Part shown: one piece after another, positions 8,491-17,362 of the stretch | Numbering within the stretch: the first letter of the stretch is position 1 | How the letters are laid out: every line of letters begins with the position of its first letter | Assembly: GCA_016217595.1 (NCBI GenBank) | Contig: JACRHS010000007.1 | Coordinates: 1-64,000, forward strand | From: Opitutia bacterium | GTDB lineage: Bacteria; Verrucomicrobiota; Verrucomicrobiia; Opitutales; Opitutaceae | Direction of reading: 5' to 3' | DNA: 64,000 nucleotides | Position numbers and translations under genes: made by a program | Notes under the pieces: model-generated | Told to the model about the DNA's origin: nothing | Seen by the model: the letters and a program-made list of their open reading frames with translations, nothing else | The model's database searches: none

Positions 8491-10341
8491 ATGAATTCCG
8501 AAGCCGTCTCCGCGCTCATCGCTAAAAACCCGTCTCTCAAGACGGCCAAAGCCAAACTCGAGGCTATGGCCCCCGGTGCTTATGTCATGCACAAGAGCTG
8601 GGGTTTCGGCCAAATCCGGAAATACGACGACGGCGCACAAAAGCTCGTCATCGACTTTCAGGGTAAGAAAGCCCATCCGATGGACCCGGCTTTCTGCATC
8701 ACCACCATGGACGTGCTTTCGCCCAAGCATTTGCTGGTGCGCAAAGAGACCGAGTCCGAGCGGATCGCCAAGTTGATCGCCGAAGATCCCGCCCAGCTTG
8801 TTGCGGAAGCGCTGCTCGCCTATCCCAACAACGCCACCACCGCCATCGACCTCGAAATCACCCTTGGCCAGGTGCTCGGCGAAGAGAAATTTAAGAAATG
8901 GTGGTCCACCGCCAAAAAGGCCATCGCCAAGGATCCGCGCATCGCCGTTCCCGTCAAAAAGACCGAATGCTACGTGCTGCGCGACGAACCGGTCTCAGCC
9001 GAGACCGAGCTGATCGAACAGTTTAACGCCACCCGCTCCGCCCGCCGCCGCATCCAGCTCGCCGAAGAGCTGTACGCCACAGCTACCAAGCAGGAGGTCA
9101 AAGCCGACTTCGCCGCCATCCTCAAGGGCGTGGCCGATCCGGTTAAAGACTCCAACCAGCTCGACGCCGCCGAGCGTCTATACGGCGCCGCCGTGCGCGA
9201 CAATCTGGCCAAGCTCGCCGGGATCGACGCCGCGACCCTCGAACCCTCGCAGTCTTCACTCGTCAGTGTTGCCCGCGATCTGCCGGCCATCGCCGAGAAG
9301 ATCCCGGTCCACTTCCAGCGCCGTTTCCTCGATCTCACCAAGGCCACGCACCCGATCGAATGGCGCGACATCCTTTTCAATTTGCTGAAGTCCTCGCAGG
9401 GCAAATTCACGACCGAAGTCATCAACTTCCTCGTGGAAAACGACTGCACCGAGGAGCTCGCGACCACGCTCAAGCGCTGGCAGACCGAGCAAAACCTGCG
9501 CGCCCCGGTCCTGCTCTGGATCGTCAAGAACCGGCATTCGAAGAAATTCGCCAAGCTGGTCAACGACCTGATCACGCCGCGCCTGCTCAGCGCCATCTTC
9601 TTCGCCATCGATTACGAGGCCCTGCAATCCTCCAGCTCGCGCCGCATCCCGTTGGGCGACGTGCTGAGCGAAGACACCGACCTGATCCCTGATCTGCTCG
9701 CCGCCGCCGACAGCGAGACCGCCCGCGACCTCGCGAACACGCTGATGCTGAATCAAGGTTTCGAGGAGCTCACCAAGAAGTCCCTCCTCGCGCGTTTCAT
9801 CAAAATCTTCCCCTCGATCCAGTCGCTGGTGGCCGCCGACGCCGAGGGCAAGGACGAGCAACTCATCGTTTCCCACGCGAGCTACGAACGCAAACGCGAG
9901 GAGTACGAGACCCTCATCTCGAAAAAAATCCCCGAGAACTCCCGCGCCATTGCCGCCGCCCGCGAACATGGCGACTTGCGCGAGAACTCCGAGTTCAAGA
10001 TGGCCAAGCAGGACCAGCAGGTCCTCATGGCACAGAAGACCCAGGTGCAACGCGACCTCGCCCGTGCCCGCGTCGCCGATTTCAAGGACGCCAACACCGC
10101 TCAAGTGGGTATCGGCAATGTGGTGGAGTTGAAGACCGACACCGGCGCGGTTGCAACCTACACCATCCTCGGTGCGTGGGACAGCGATCCCTCGCGCAAC
10201 ATCGTTTCCTACAAGACGCCGCTCGGGCTCGCCCTGCTCGCCAAGAAGAATGGCGACCGCGTGACGGTGAAGACCGGCACCACTGAGGAAAATTATACGA
10301 TCGTGAAGATCTCGCGCTACGTCGACGTGGCCGGCGCGTAA
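8491..10341 (+). CDS. Large GreA/GreB-domain transcription factor with ~450-residue N-terminal extension
   Basis: 616 residues, against about 158 for ordinary GreA. The C-terminal ~160 residues are a complete Gre factor: a coiled coil with the conserved tip (GDLRENSEF, holding the acidic pair needed for transcript cleavage) and an FKBP-like C-terminal domain (VGIGNVVEL, VSYKTPLGLALL). Near residues 28-60 is a small beta-rich CarD/Tudor-like segment (YVMHKSWGFGQIRKYD); the middle is helical. The expected role is rescue of backtracked RNA polymerase by stimulating RNA cleavage. The N-terminal part may tether the factor to polymerase, which is inference. A stem-loop follows the stop codon. Confidence 0.85.
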   Translation: MNSEAVSALIAKNPSLKTAKAKLEAMAPGAYVMHKSWGFGQIRKYDDGAQKLVIDFQGKKAHPMDPAFCITTMDVLSPKHLLVRKETESERIAKLIAEDPAQLVAEALLAYPNNATTAIDLEITLGQVLGEEKFKKWWSTAKKAIAKDPRIAVPVKKTECYVLRDEPVSAETELIEQFNATRSARRRIQLAEELYATATKQEVKADFAAILKGVADPVKDSNQLDAAERLYGAAVRDNLAKLAGIDAATLEPSQSSLVSVARDLPAIAEKIPVHFQRRFLDLTKATHPIEWRDILFNLLKSSQGKFTTEVINFLVENDCTEELATTLKRWQTEQNLRAPVLLWIVKNRHSKKFAKLVNDLITPRLLSAIFFAIDYEALQSSSSRRIPLGDVLSEDTDLIPDLLAAADSETARDLANTLMLNQGFEELTKKSLLARFIKIFPSIQSLVAADAEGKDEQLIVSHASYERKREEYETLISKKIPENSRAIAAAREHGDLRENSEFKMAKQDQQVLMAQKTQVQRDLARARVADFKDANTAQVGIGNVVELKTDTGAVATYTILGAWDSDPSRNIVSYKTPLGLALLAKKNGDRVTVKTGTTEENYTIVKISRYVDVAGA

Positions 10342-10361
10342 GGATAATCTTGCGCCGATGC

Positions 10362-10385
10362 AGCCGCCCGGTTCGCTGGGCGGCT
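10362..10385 (+). terminator. 8-bp hairpin after the Gre-domain gene
   Basis: AGCCGCCC (10362-10369) and GGGCGGCT (10378-10385) pair exactly around an 8-base loop, starting 21 bases after the stop. There is no T-run. It ends 10 bases before the lysE-like start, so it may separate the two transcripts or attenuate read-through. Confidence 0.5.
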
Positions 10386-10395
10386 CATCCCCTCC

Positions 10396-11016
10396 ATGCT
10401 GCTCCTGCTGAAAGGCTTTGTTATCGGCTTTGCGGTGGCTGCGCCCATCGGGCCGGTCGGGCTGCTATGCATCCGCCGTTCGATTATCGAAGGCAAGAAG
10501 GCGGGCATCATCACCGGCCTGGGCGCCGCAGTGGCGGATACCTTGATGGCCTTTGTCGCCGTCTTCGGCGTGACCTCGGTCACCTCGTTTATCACCTGCC
10601 ATAAATTTTTCTTCCGACTGCTTGGCGGTGCGCTGTTGGTCGCGATGGGACTCTGGGCGATGCGGGCGCGCGCACCGGTTCGTGCCGCCACCAGCCCGCT
10701 GCATGCGCCCAATCTGTACGTCGCGTTTTGCTCTACCATCGTGCTGACGCTGGCCAACCCGATGACGATCCTGTCGCTGCTCGGCATCTTCACCTTTTTC
10801 GGCGTGATGCTGCACACCGACGGGCTCTTGCAGCCGAGCTGGCTGTTGTTGGGCGTCTTTCTTGGCTCCACCGCCTGGTGGATCCTGCTCGCCTATTTCG
10901 CCGAGTGGTTCGGCCGGAAGCTCAACACGAATCTCCTGCGCTCAATCAACATTGGCGTCGGCGCGCTTCTCCTCGCCTTCGGCCTCTACGAACTGGGCCG
11001 CCTGGCATTCGGATGA
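10396..11016 (+). CDS. LysE/RhtB-family amino-acid exporter
   Basis: 206 residues with about six hydrophobic helices. The N-terminal segment FAVAAPIGPVGLLCIRRSI matches the conserved first helix of LysE-type exporters (AxxxGPxxxxxxRxx), and ANPMTIL around residue 118 is the family's second hallmark. Such proteins export amino acids or related small metabolites across the inner membrane by proton exchange; the substrate is not deducible. It stands alone between the Gre-domain gene and the hexosaminidase. Confidence 0.85.
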   Translation: MLLLLKGFVIGFAVAAPIGPVGLLCIRRSIIEGKKAGIITGLGAAVADTLMAFVAVFGVTSVTSFITCHKFFFRLLGGALLVAMGLWAMRARAPVRAATSPLHAPNLYVAFCSTIVLTLANPMTILSLLGIFTFFGVMLHTDGLLQPSWLLLGVFLGSTAWWILLAYFAEWFGRKLNTNLLRSINIGVGALLLAFGLYELGRLAFG

Positions 11017-11099
11017 TCGGGGGGCGCGCCACGCCCTGTGAGTAAACGTTAATAATCATTCCGGTCGCCAACGCCGGCAGGTGTGATTTTCTCGGGGCC

Positions 11100-12842
11100 A
11101 TGAAGCTCCTATCCCTTGGTTTTGTCGCGCTCACATGTGTCGCCACGGCCTGGATGCCAGCCGCAGACGTCACCCCCGCTCCATCGCCCCGACCGCTCGC
11201 GCTCATTCCCGTGCCGGCCGAATTGATCATCGGCACCGGCAGCGGCTTCACCCTGCGTCCCGACACACGGCTCAGCCTGATCCAGGCGCCGGCGGAAATT
11301 GCCACAGTGACCGCGCAACTGCGCGAACTGCTGGGCCCATCGACTGGCGCCAAGCTGCCCGACGGCCCCGCGCAACTCGATGCCGACAATGCCATCGTGT
11401 TCAACTTCGACGCCCGGCGATTCCCCGCCGCCCTCTCGGCTAAAACATCGCCCGAGGCCCACGCCCTGACGGTCGATGCTCAGCGCATCCAAATTCACGC
11501 CCGCACCGCCGCTGGCGCCTTTCTGGCCATGCAAACGCTCCGCCAGCTGCTCCCCCCGCAAATCGAGCGGCTTGATGCCGTCAAGGGAGTGGCCTGGACC
11601 GTGCCCGCGGTGCAGATACATGATGAGCCCCGCTTCCGCTGGCGCGGACTCCTGCTCGATGTCGGGCGGCACTTTTTCACCGTCGCCGAGGTCAAAAAAC
11701 TCATCGATTTGATGGCGCTGCAAAAACTCAACGTCCTGCACTGGCACCTGACCGAGGACCAGGGCTGGCGCATAGAGATCAAGAAATACCCGCGCCTCAC
11801 CGAAGTGGGAGCATGGCGGGCCGAGTCGCCGCTTCGCGGCAACCGCAAGCAGGGCGACCGCGTGCGGTACGGCGGTTTCTATACCCAAGATCAAATCAAG
11901 GAGGTGGTGGCCTATGCCGCAGCGCGCTTCATCACTGTGATGCCCGAGATCGATCTGCCCGGCCACTCCTCTGCCGCCATTGCCGCCTACCCTGAGCTGG
12001 GCAATAGCGACATCCCCAATTACGCCCCCAAGGTGCAGACCCGTTGGAGCGTTCACCCCTACACCTACGCGCCCAAGGAGCAGACGTTCACTTTCATCGA
12101 AGATGTGCTGCGGGAAGTAATGGCCCTGTTCCCGAGCCGCTACATTCACATCGGCGGCGACGAAGCGCCCAAGACCCAGTGGAAAGCTTCGCCTTTCGCG
12201 CAAACCTACATGCGCGAGCACAACATCAAGAACGAGGAAGAGCTGCAAAGTCACTTCATCAGCCGGGTCGGTCGTTTCCTCTCCGCCAACGGTCGTCAGC
12301 TGATCGGCTGGGACGAAATCCAAGAAGGCGGCGTGCCACCCGGCGCGGCGGTGATGATCTGGCGCCGGTTACCTCTCGCCAAAACTCCCGGAAGCAAGCC
12401 AACGCTCAATTGGTCACTGATGACCCAGCCGCTCAAGGCTGGCGCCGAAATCGTGATCACCCCCAGCTCGCATTTTTACCTCGACCACTACCAAGTGCCC
12501 GCCACGGAAACGGCCAACGAGCCTGAAGCCATCGGCGGGTCAACCACGCTGGCCCACGCCTACGATTTCGAGTTGCCGATGGATCAGCTCACCCCGGCGG
12601 AGCAGGCGCGCATCATCGGGCTGCAAGCGGCGCTTTGGACTGAGTTCATCTGGGACTTCCCCAAGATCGAGTACATGATGTTCCCCCGCGCCTGCGCTCT
12701 CGCCGAGGTCGCCTGGTCGCCACGCACTCAACGCAATTTCGAGCAATTTCAGGGACGGCTGACCGAGTTTCAACGCCGCCTCGACGAGCTGGGGGTGCTT
12801 TATCACAAGCCCGGCGCGAATCCGCGCAAGACTGTGCAGTAA
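11100..12842 (+). CDS. Beta-N-acetylhexosaminidase, glycoside hydrolase family 20
   Basis: 580 residues with a Sec-type signal peptide (about 1-22). A GH20b-like N-terminal domain (about 30-165) precedes the catalytic TIM barrel. The substrate-assisted catalytic pair is Asp354-Glu355 in HIGGDEAP; HWHLTEDQGWR and PEIDLPGH are other family signatures. It removes terminal beta-linked GlcNAc or GalNAc from chitin-like, glycoprotein or mucin-type glycans, probably in the periplasm or outside the cell. The start follows an AT-rich stretch (TAATAATCATT near 11050) that could hold a promoter. It appears monocistronic and converges on the PIN-TRAM gene. Confidence 0.9.
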   Translation: MKLLSLGFVALTCVATAWMPAADVTPAPSPRPLALIPVPAELIIGTGSGFTLRPDTRLSLIQAPAEIATVTAQLRELLGPSTGAKLPDGPAQLDADNAIVFNFDARRFPAALSAKTSPEAHALTVDAQRIQIHARTAAGAFLAMQTLRQLLPPQIERLDAVKGVAWTVPAVQIHDEPRFRWRGLLLDVGRHFFTVAEVKKLIDLMALQKLNVLHWHLTEDQGWRIEIKKYPRLTEVGAWRAESPLRGNRKQGDRVRYGGFYTQDQIKEVVAYAAARFITVMPEIDLPGHSSAAIAAYPELGNSDIPNYAPKVQTRWSVHPYTYAPKEQTFTFIEDVLREVMALFPSRYIHIGGDEAPKTQWKASPFAQTYMREHNIKNEEELQSHFISRVGRFLSANGRQLIGWDEIQEGGVPPGAAVMIWRRLPLAKTPGSKPTLNWSLMTQPLKAGAEIVITPSSHFYLDHYQVPATETANEPEAIGGSTTLAHAYDFELPMDQLTPAEQARIIGLQAALWTEFIWDFPKIEYMMFPRACALAEVAWSPRTQRNFEQFQGRLTEFQRRLDELGVLYHKPGANPRKTVQ

Positions 12843-12860
12843 ACTGCCACGGCCCGCGAC

Positions 12861-12877
12861 CGCGGACATGTCCCGCG
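12861..12877. terminator. Near-palindrome in a convergent intergenic region
   Basis: The segment CGCGGACATGTCCCGCG reads almost identically on both strands (one unpaired C). A second small stem, GCGCC-GTT-GGCGC, lies at 12913-12925. Both fall between the stops of the hexosaminidase (12842) and the opposite-facing PIN-TRAM gene (12949), the expected place for a bidirectional terminator. Confidence 0.4.
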
Positions 12878-12948
12878 ATCGCACAATTACTTATCAATTG
12901 CCCCTTGCGGCAGCGCCGTTGGCGCAACTGCTTATAATGCTCACGCCT

Positions 12949-13959
12949 TCAGGCCGGGACTTCGCTGAGCAAACGGGCAAATACCATCTTGCCGCCGGCC
13001 GAGGGCAGGATGCTGACGATCTCTGCGTCCACGCGTTTGCCCAGGTGCGCGCGTCCGTTGCTCACGACCACCATCGAGCCATCTTCAAGATAACCGATCG
13101 CCTGCCCTTCCTCTTTGCCGGCGCGCATCAACTCCACCTGGAGCGTTTCACCCACCATCACCTCTGGCCGCAATGCGCGGGCGAGGTGACTCAAATTGAG
13201 CCATTGCACGCCGTGAAACTCGGCCATCTTGGCGAGGTTGTAGTCGGTGGTGAGCAGCTTCGCGCGCATCGATTGCGCCACGAAGACAAGCTTCGCATCC
13301 AAATCCTGCCGCTTGGCGACATCGCTCTCCACAATGCGAATTTCGATCCGTTTAATTTTTCGCAGCTCGTTGAGCACTTCGAGCCCACGCCGCCCACGCG
13401 CCTGACGATGCAGATCGCTGGAGTCGGCGATGCTCTGCAGATCCTGCAGCACAAACCGCGGAATCACCAATACCGCGCTCAGAAAACCGCTCTCGCACAC
13501 CCGGGCGATGCGCCCATCAATCAACGCGCTGGTGTCCACCACGACCAAGGGAACATCCACTTCATGCGGCACGAAGCGCACGTAGGGGATCACGAGATTA
13601 AACTCATCCTTCCCGCGCAGGGCGATCACGGTGCAGAGATACGTCGAGATCAGGAATAACCCCAACTGCGAGAGAAACACCAGCTGCGGGTCGCCTTTGG
13701 CGAAGAGCGGCGACACGCCGATCATGTGCGAAATCAGCGTCCCCACCGCCAGCCCGAAGGTAATCGCCGACAAACCGCGCAGCGAAAAACCCTTCAACAA
13801 AATATCCACCAGAACAGCCAACGCCCCCAGCAGAAAACCGACAAAAGCAGCGAGACCACGGTGCATATCCCATTCGGGGACGGTGTAGCACACCAGCCAG
13901 CCCGCGACGGCGCAGAGCGGAATAAAAAAGAGCCGGATCGCGAGGATGGTTTTCTGCAT
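12949..13959 (-). CDS. PIN and TRAM domain membrane protein, YacL type
   Basis: 336 residues. Four hydrophobic helices fill roughly the first 120 residues. A PIN-like nuclease domain follows, beginning at VVVDTSALIDGRI, which carries the first acidic metal ligand, with a later TTDYNLAKMAEFHGV segment typical of the fold. A TRAM domain ends the protein (around QVELMRAGKEEGQAIGYLEDG). B. subtilis YacL has the same layout. A membrane-anchored ribonuclease role is plausible, but I know of no established substrate. Probably monocistronic. Confidence 0.8.
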   Translation of the reverse strand: MQKTILAIRLFFIPLCAVAGWLVCYTVPEWDMHRGLAAFVGFLLGALAVLVDILLKGFSLRGLSAITFGLAVGTLISHMIGVSPLFAKGDPQLVFLSQLGLFLISTYLCTVIALRGKDEFNLVIPYVRFVPHEVDVPLVVVDTSALIDGRIARVCESGFLSAVLVIPRFVLQDLQSIADSSDLHRQARGRRGLEVLNELRKIKRIEIRIVESDVAKRQDLDAKLVFVAQSMRAKLLTTDYNLAKMAEFHGVQWLNLSHLARALRPEVMVGETLQVELMRAGKEEGQAIGYLEDGSMVVVSNGRAHLGKRVDAEIVSILPSAGGKMVFARLLSEVPA

Positions 13960-13982
13960 GGCGTTATGCGTTGTCCGCAGGG

Positions 13983-14097
13983 GTCAGTTTAGAAAACAAG
14001 CGATCAATAAAGGTAAGCCAACACCCGCGACCGTCAAAGTGCAGAGGAGAAAAAGGGTGCGGCGGGCCTGAGATTGTTCGTTGGGCGAATCCTCCAT
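13983..14097 (-). CDS. Possible 37-residue single-span membrane protein
   Basis: A short reading frame upstream of, and co-directional with, the PIN-TRAM gene (24 bases apart). It has a polar N-terminus (MEDSPNEQSQARR) followed by one long hydrophobic helix (TLFLLCTLTVAGVGLPLLI). The charge pattern, with basic residues just before the helix, suits a real small membrane protein with its N-terminus in the cytoplasm. No family is recognised and the start has no ribosome-binding site, so this is tentative. Confidence 0.35.
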
Positions 14098-14312
14098 GTG
14101 TTCTGTACTCCACTCAACCATCGTTAGATGACAATCCAATACTGGCTTCCACGCATCACAGACAGTGCTTCTTTTGGCAGCGTCGGTCCCCCCGTTTTTC
14201 CCGGAGCTATTACCCCCTATATCCCGGGACGATCTCGCGATCTTCACGAAAAGACAGTTGTCCACCACTTCTCCCGGTGCGCTACTTGCTCGGTCGCCGT
14301 ACACTTTTTGCC

Positions 14313-14819
14313 ATGATGTCCCGCCTCTTCCTCCTCAGCTTGTTTTTTTGTCTCGGACTATTCGCCGCGCCCGCCGAAACCGTCTCCCGCAGCGAAGCGC
14401 TCGCCGCCATTGCCACGCTCGAAAAAAGCGTACTGAGTCCGACAGCCGCAGACGCCGCCAGCGCCATCACCCGTTTCGCCGAGGACAGCGAGGAAGTATT
14501 TATCACCATCGGGGAAGAGACCATGCCGTGGGTCAAAGATATGACCGGCCCCGATGCCCCCATCCGCGCCCGGCTCACCGCCGTGTACATTGCCGGCAAC
14601 GTCAAAGCCCAGCTCGCCCGCAAGCGCGCCGAAGACGATCCTTATAGCGGCTGGATTTTCCTGCTCAAAGCCTACCGCGAGGTCCGCACGGCGATGCCGC
14701 GTATCCGCATTCCCGAGATCGAGGATCTCCAAGCGAAAGAAAAAGCCGGCACGCTCAAGCGCGACGCCGAGAAGCTGCGCAAAAAAGAGGAGTGTGCGAT
14801 GCGCCCCGACATCGTCTGA
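14313..14819 (+). CDS. Hypothetical secreted protein
   Basis: 168 residues. The N-terminus (MMSRLFLLSLFFCLGLFAAPAE) is a clear signal peptide with predicted cleavage after about residue 20. The mature part is mostly helical and charged, ending in a lysine/glutamate-rich segment and a single Cys. I do not recognise the family. Two consecutive ATG codons (14313, 14316) could start it. Its stop lies 10 bases from the stop of the convergent sulfatase gene, so the transcripts must meet there. Confidence 0.6.
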   Translation: MMSRLFLLSLFFCLGLFAAPAETVSRSEALAAIATLEKSVLSPTAADAASAITRFAEDSEEVFITIGEETMPWVKDMTGPDAPIRARLTAVYIAGNVKAQLARKRAEDDPYSGWIFLLKAYREVRTAMPRIRIPEIEDLQAKEKAGTLKRDAEKLRKKEECAMRPDIV

Positions 14820-14829
14820 TCCGCGCGTT

Positions 14830-16461
14830 TTACTGCTGGCGCTGGTTCTCCGCGGTGATGCGCTCCCAGACCCTGGCCATCTCCTGAACCCGCTCGGGCT
14901 GCTGCGCGGCGAGATTGTGCGACTCGGCGCGGTCGGTTTTCAAATCGTAGAGTTCCCACGGCTGCCCACGCGCAGCGACGATCTTCCAATCGCCCTGCCG
15001 CAACGCGCGGTTGCCTTCATGCAGCCACCATAACGCCTCGCGCGTGATCGCTCCATCCTTGGCCAAGAGCCGCATCAGACTGCGCCCCGGTGCGGGAGGG
15101 ATCGGCGTGCCGTTCCAGTCAGCGGGCTTGGTGGCGCCGGCCAATTCGAGCGCTGTGGGCACAAAGTCTATCAGGTGCACCGGCGTGTGGCGCAAATCGC
15201 CGCGCGCGATGATTCCTTGCGGCCAATGCACGATGAATGGCGAACTGATGCCGCCTTCATGCACCCACGTTTTGTGGCGGCGAAAGGGTGTGTTGGCGGC
15301 ACTGGAGAACCCCGGCCCGAGACACAGATAGGTGGCTGCGCTGCCCGGAGCCGCGGCCGGATCGTGTCCGCCGTTGCGCACCATAATCTCCGCGCTGGCG
15401 CCGTTGTCGGAGGCGAAGAAGATAACGGTGTTGTCGAGCGCCCCCATCGTTTTCAGTTGCGCGAGGACGCGACCGATCTCGCGGTCCATGCGATCCACCA
15501 TGGCGGCGTGAATCGCCATCTTGGTCGCTTGAAAACGACGCTGCTCGTCGGTGAGCTGGTCCCACGGATGTGGCCGGTTGACCTCCCCCGGACCGAGTTT
15601 TTCGAGCGCGGCCGGGAAATGATAAGGCGGCCCCACGTCGCGTTCGATGGCCGAGAGACCGGGCGGCACGAGCTGCAACGCGCGTTGCCGGGCGTACCGC
15701 TCCTCGCGCAATTTCTCCCAGCCGGCCAGGTAGCGATCGCGATAACGGGCGATATCCTCCGGCAGCGCATGGAGCGGAAAATGCGGTGCAATGAACGCGA
15801 GGTAATGAAAAAAGGGCCGGCCGGGATAGTGCGCAGCGTGTTCGCGCAGGCATTCGATGGCGTGATCCGCGACCGCAGCGGTGGCGTAGTAACCGGATGC
15901 ATCGGCGGCGGGCACGACCGGCTGATCGTCGCGCATGTTGCCCTTCGCGGTGAAATAATTGCCCTGATTGCGCAGATCGAGCGAGCGGTCGAAACCGGCG
16001 GCAAGCACCGGCCCGTCGATGTGCCACTTGCCGCTGTGGTAGCTGCGATAGCCGAGCGGCCGCAGGAAATCCGGCAACAACCGCGCCCACTCCGGACGCT
16101 TGTTCTTGTCGCCCCCCGCGTTGCTCTTGTCGGTGAACGTATCGCGATTCACTTGCTGAGCGTAGTAACCCGTCATCAGAGCGGCCCGGCTGGGCCAGCA
16201 GCGCGCGGTGCTGTAGGCCTGCGTGAAACGCAGCCCTTCGCCGGCCAGACGATCGAGATTGGGCGTGGCAATCTCTCCTCCGTAGCACCCCAGATCGGAA
16301 TAACCGAGATCGTCGGCGAGAATGAAAAGAATGTTGGGACGCGTCGGCGCGGGCGCGGAGGCGGGTGTCGCGATCACTCCATCGCCGCAGAAGACAGCGA
16401 CCAACAGCCAGACCGCCCAAGCACTGCCTCGGCGCACGCCTGAGACACTTGAAATATCCAT
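14830..16461 (-). CDS. Type I formylglycine-dependent sulfatase, secreted
   Basis: 543 residues after choosing the ATG at 16461, which gives a hydrophobic signal segment (AWAVWLLVAVFCGDG); an upstream start at 16521 is possible. The alkaline-phosphatase-like fold starts with NILFILADDLGYSDLG (metal-binding Asp pair). The maturation motif C-W-P-S-R has Cys88, which an external formylglycine-generating enzyme must oxidise. FFASDNGAS supplies further metal ligands. It removes sulfate esters from carbohydrates in the periplasm or outside; the exact substrate is not deducible. No maturation enzyme is encoded in this window. Confidence 0.88.
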   Translation of the reverse strand: MDISSVSGVRRGSAWAVWLLVAVFCGDGVIATPASAPAPTRPNILFILADDLGYSDLGCYGGEIATPNLDRLAGEGLRFTQAYSTARCWPSRAALMTGYYAQQVNRDTFTDKSNAGGDKNKRPEWARLLPDFLRPLGYRSYHSGKWHIDGPVLAAGFDRSLDLRNQGNYFTAKGNMRDDQPVVPAADASGYYATAAVADHAIECLREHAAHYPGRPFFHYLAFIAPHFPLHALPEDIARYRDRYLAGWEKLREERYARQRALQLVPPGLSAIERDVGPPYHFPAALEKLGPGEVNRPHPWDQLTDEQRRFQATKMAIHAAMVDRMDREIGRVLAQLKTMGALDNTVIFFASDNGASAEIMVRNGGHDPAAAPGSAATYLCLGPGFSSAANTPFRRHKTWVHEGGISSPFIVHWPQGIIARGDLRHTPVHLIDFVPTALELAGATKPADWNGTPIPPAPGRSLMRLLAKDGAITREALWWLHEGNRALRQGDWKIVAARGQPWELYDLKTDRAESHNLAAQQPERVQEMARVWERITAENQRQQ

Positions 16462-16534
16462 TCCCTCACAATGCGAAGCCGGCACGGCCGGTAAAACCGA
16501 AAGCTCCGTCAAGCACCGCAATTCGCGGCCGGGC

Positions 16535-17287
16535 TCAGATTTTGTTTTCTGCCAACGGCCGCCGCGCCACGGCGAACACCGACGAGCCCCACGCCCAGCG
16601 TCCGCCCAGTTGCAGCCACGCGTGCTCCGCCGCCATCACCCCGCGAAACGCCCATTCGACCGGCAGGGGGAATAGTTTCACGTCGCTGGTGTCGCTCTTC
16701 CGGCGAAACAGTTTTCGCTTCGCCACGATGAGCGGAAACGGCAGCGCGTTCCAATGAGTGAGCTGCATCCCGCGAAATCCGGCCGCCGTCAGCAGGGCGC
16801 GCAACTCGGGCCGGGTGAAACGGTGCTTTGTTTGCACCGCGTCGTCGTGGTACGACCACAGCCAGCGGTACGCCGGCACATTGATGATGGCGACGCCGCC
16901 CGGCCGCAGCACGCGGTAGAACTCCGCCAGCGCCGCCGCCGGTTCGTCGACCTGACAAACCACATCGTTCGACGTCACCGCGTCAAACTGCCCGCTGTCG
17001 TACGGCAAGGCCGTGATCGAGCCTTCGCGAATGTCGCCTTGCGTGCGCTGACGCGCGAGGTCGCACGCCAGGGCCGAGAAATCCACGCCGCTCCACTGCC
17101 ACGAGGGATGCGCCGGACGCAGCCGCAGGATCAAACCGCCCGTGCCGCACCCGGCATCGAGCACACGCGCGTCGCGAGCGGCAGGCAGCGCCCGGGCCAG
17201 CTCCCGCTCCACGTGCGCATGCAGGGAGTGAAAGTACCACATGCGGTCTTCGAGTTCGGCGAGTTTCAGATATTCGTCAGTATTCAT
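16535..17287 (-). CDS. Class I SAM-dependent methyltransferase
   Basis: 250 residues of the Methyltransf_11/25 type: SAM-binding motif VLDAGCGTGG near residue 43, an acidic end of strand 2 (WSGVDFS), and a later RVLRPGGVAIINVPAY segment. The tail (KRKLFRRKSDTSDVK) is basic and probably interacts with a membrane or nucleic acid. Similar enzymes are common in cell-surface glycan clusters, and here it lies beside a flippase-like gene transcribed the other way (75 bases between starts). The ATG at 17287 is the start; the open frame continues upstream but without similarity. Confidence 0.75.
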   Translation of the reverse strand: MNTDEYLKLAELEDRMWYFHSLHAHVERELARALPAARDARVLDAGCGTGGLILRLRPAHPSWQWSGVDFSALACDLARQRTQGDIREGSITALPYDSGQFDAVTSNDVVCQVDEPAAALAEFYRVLRPGGVAIINVPAYRWLWSYHDDAVQTKHRFTRPELRALLTAAGFRGMQLTHWNALPFPLIVAKRKLFRRKSDTSDVKLFPLPVEWAFRGVMAAEHAWLQLGGRWAWGSSVFAVARRPLAENKI

Positions 17288-17362
17288 CCGGTGCGCAGGT
17301 GCCTGCTTGCAGGCGAAGAAAGACTCTGCAACCCGTTGGGTCTGCTGCAAGCAGTCCCCGGC

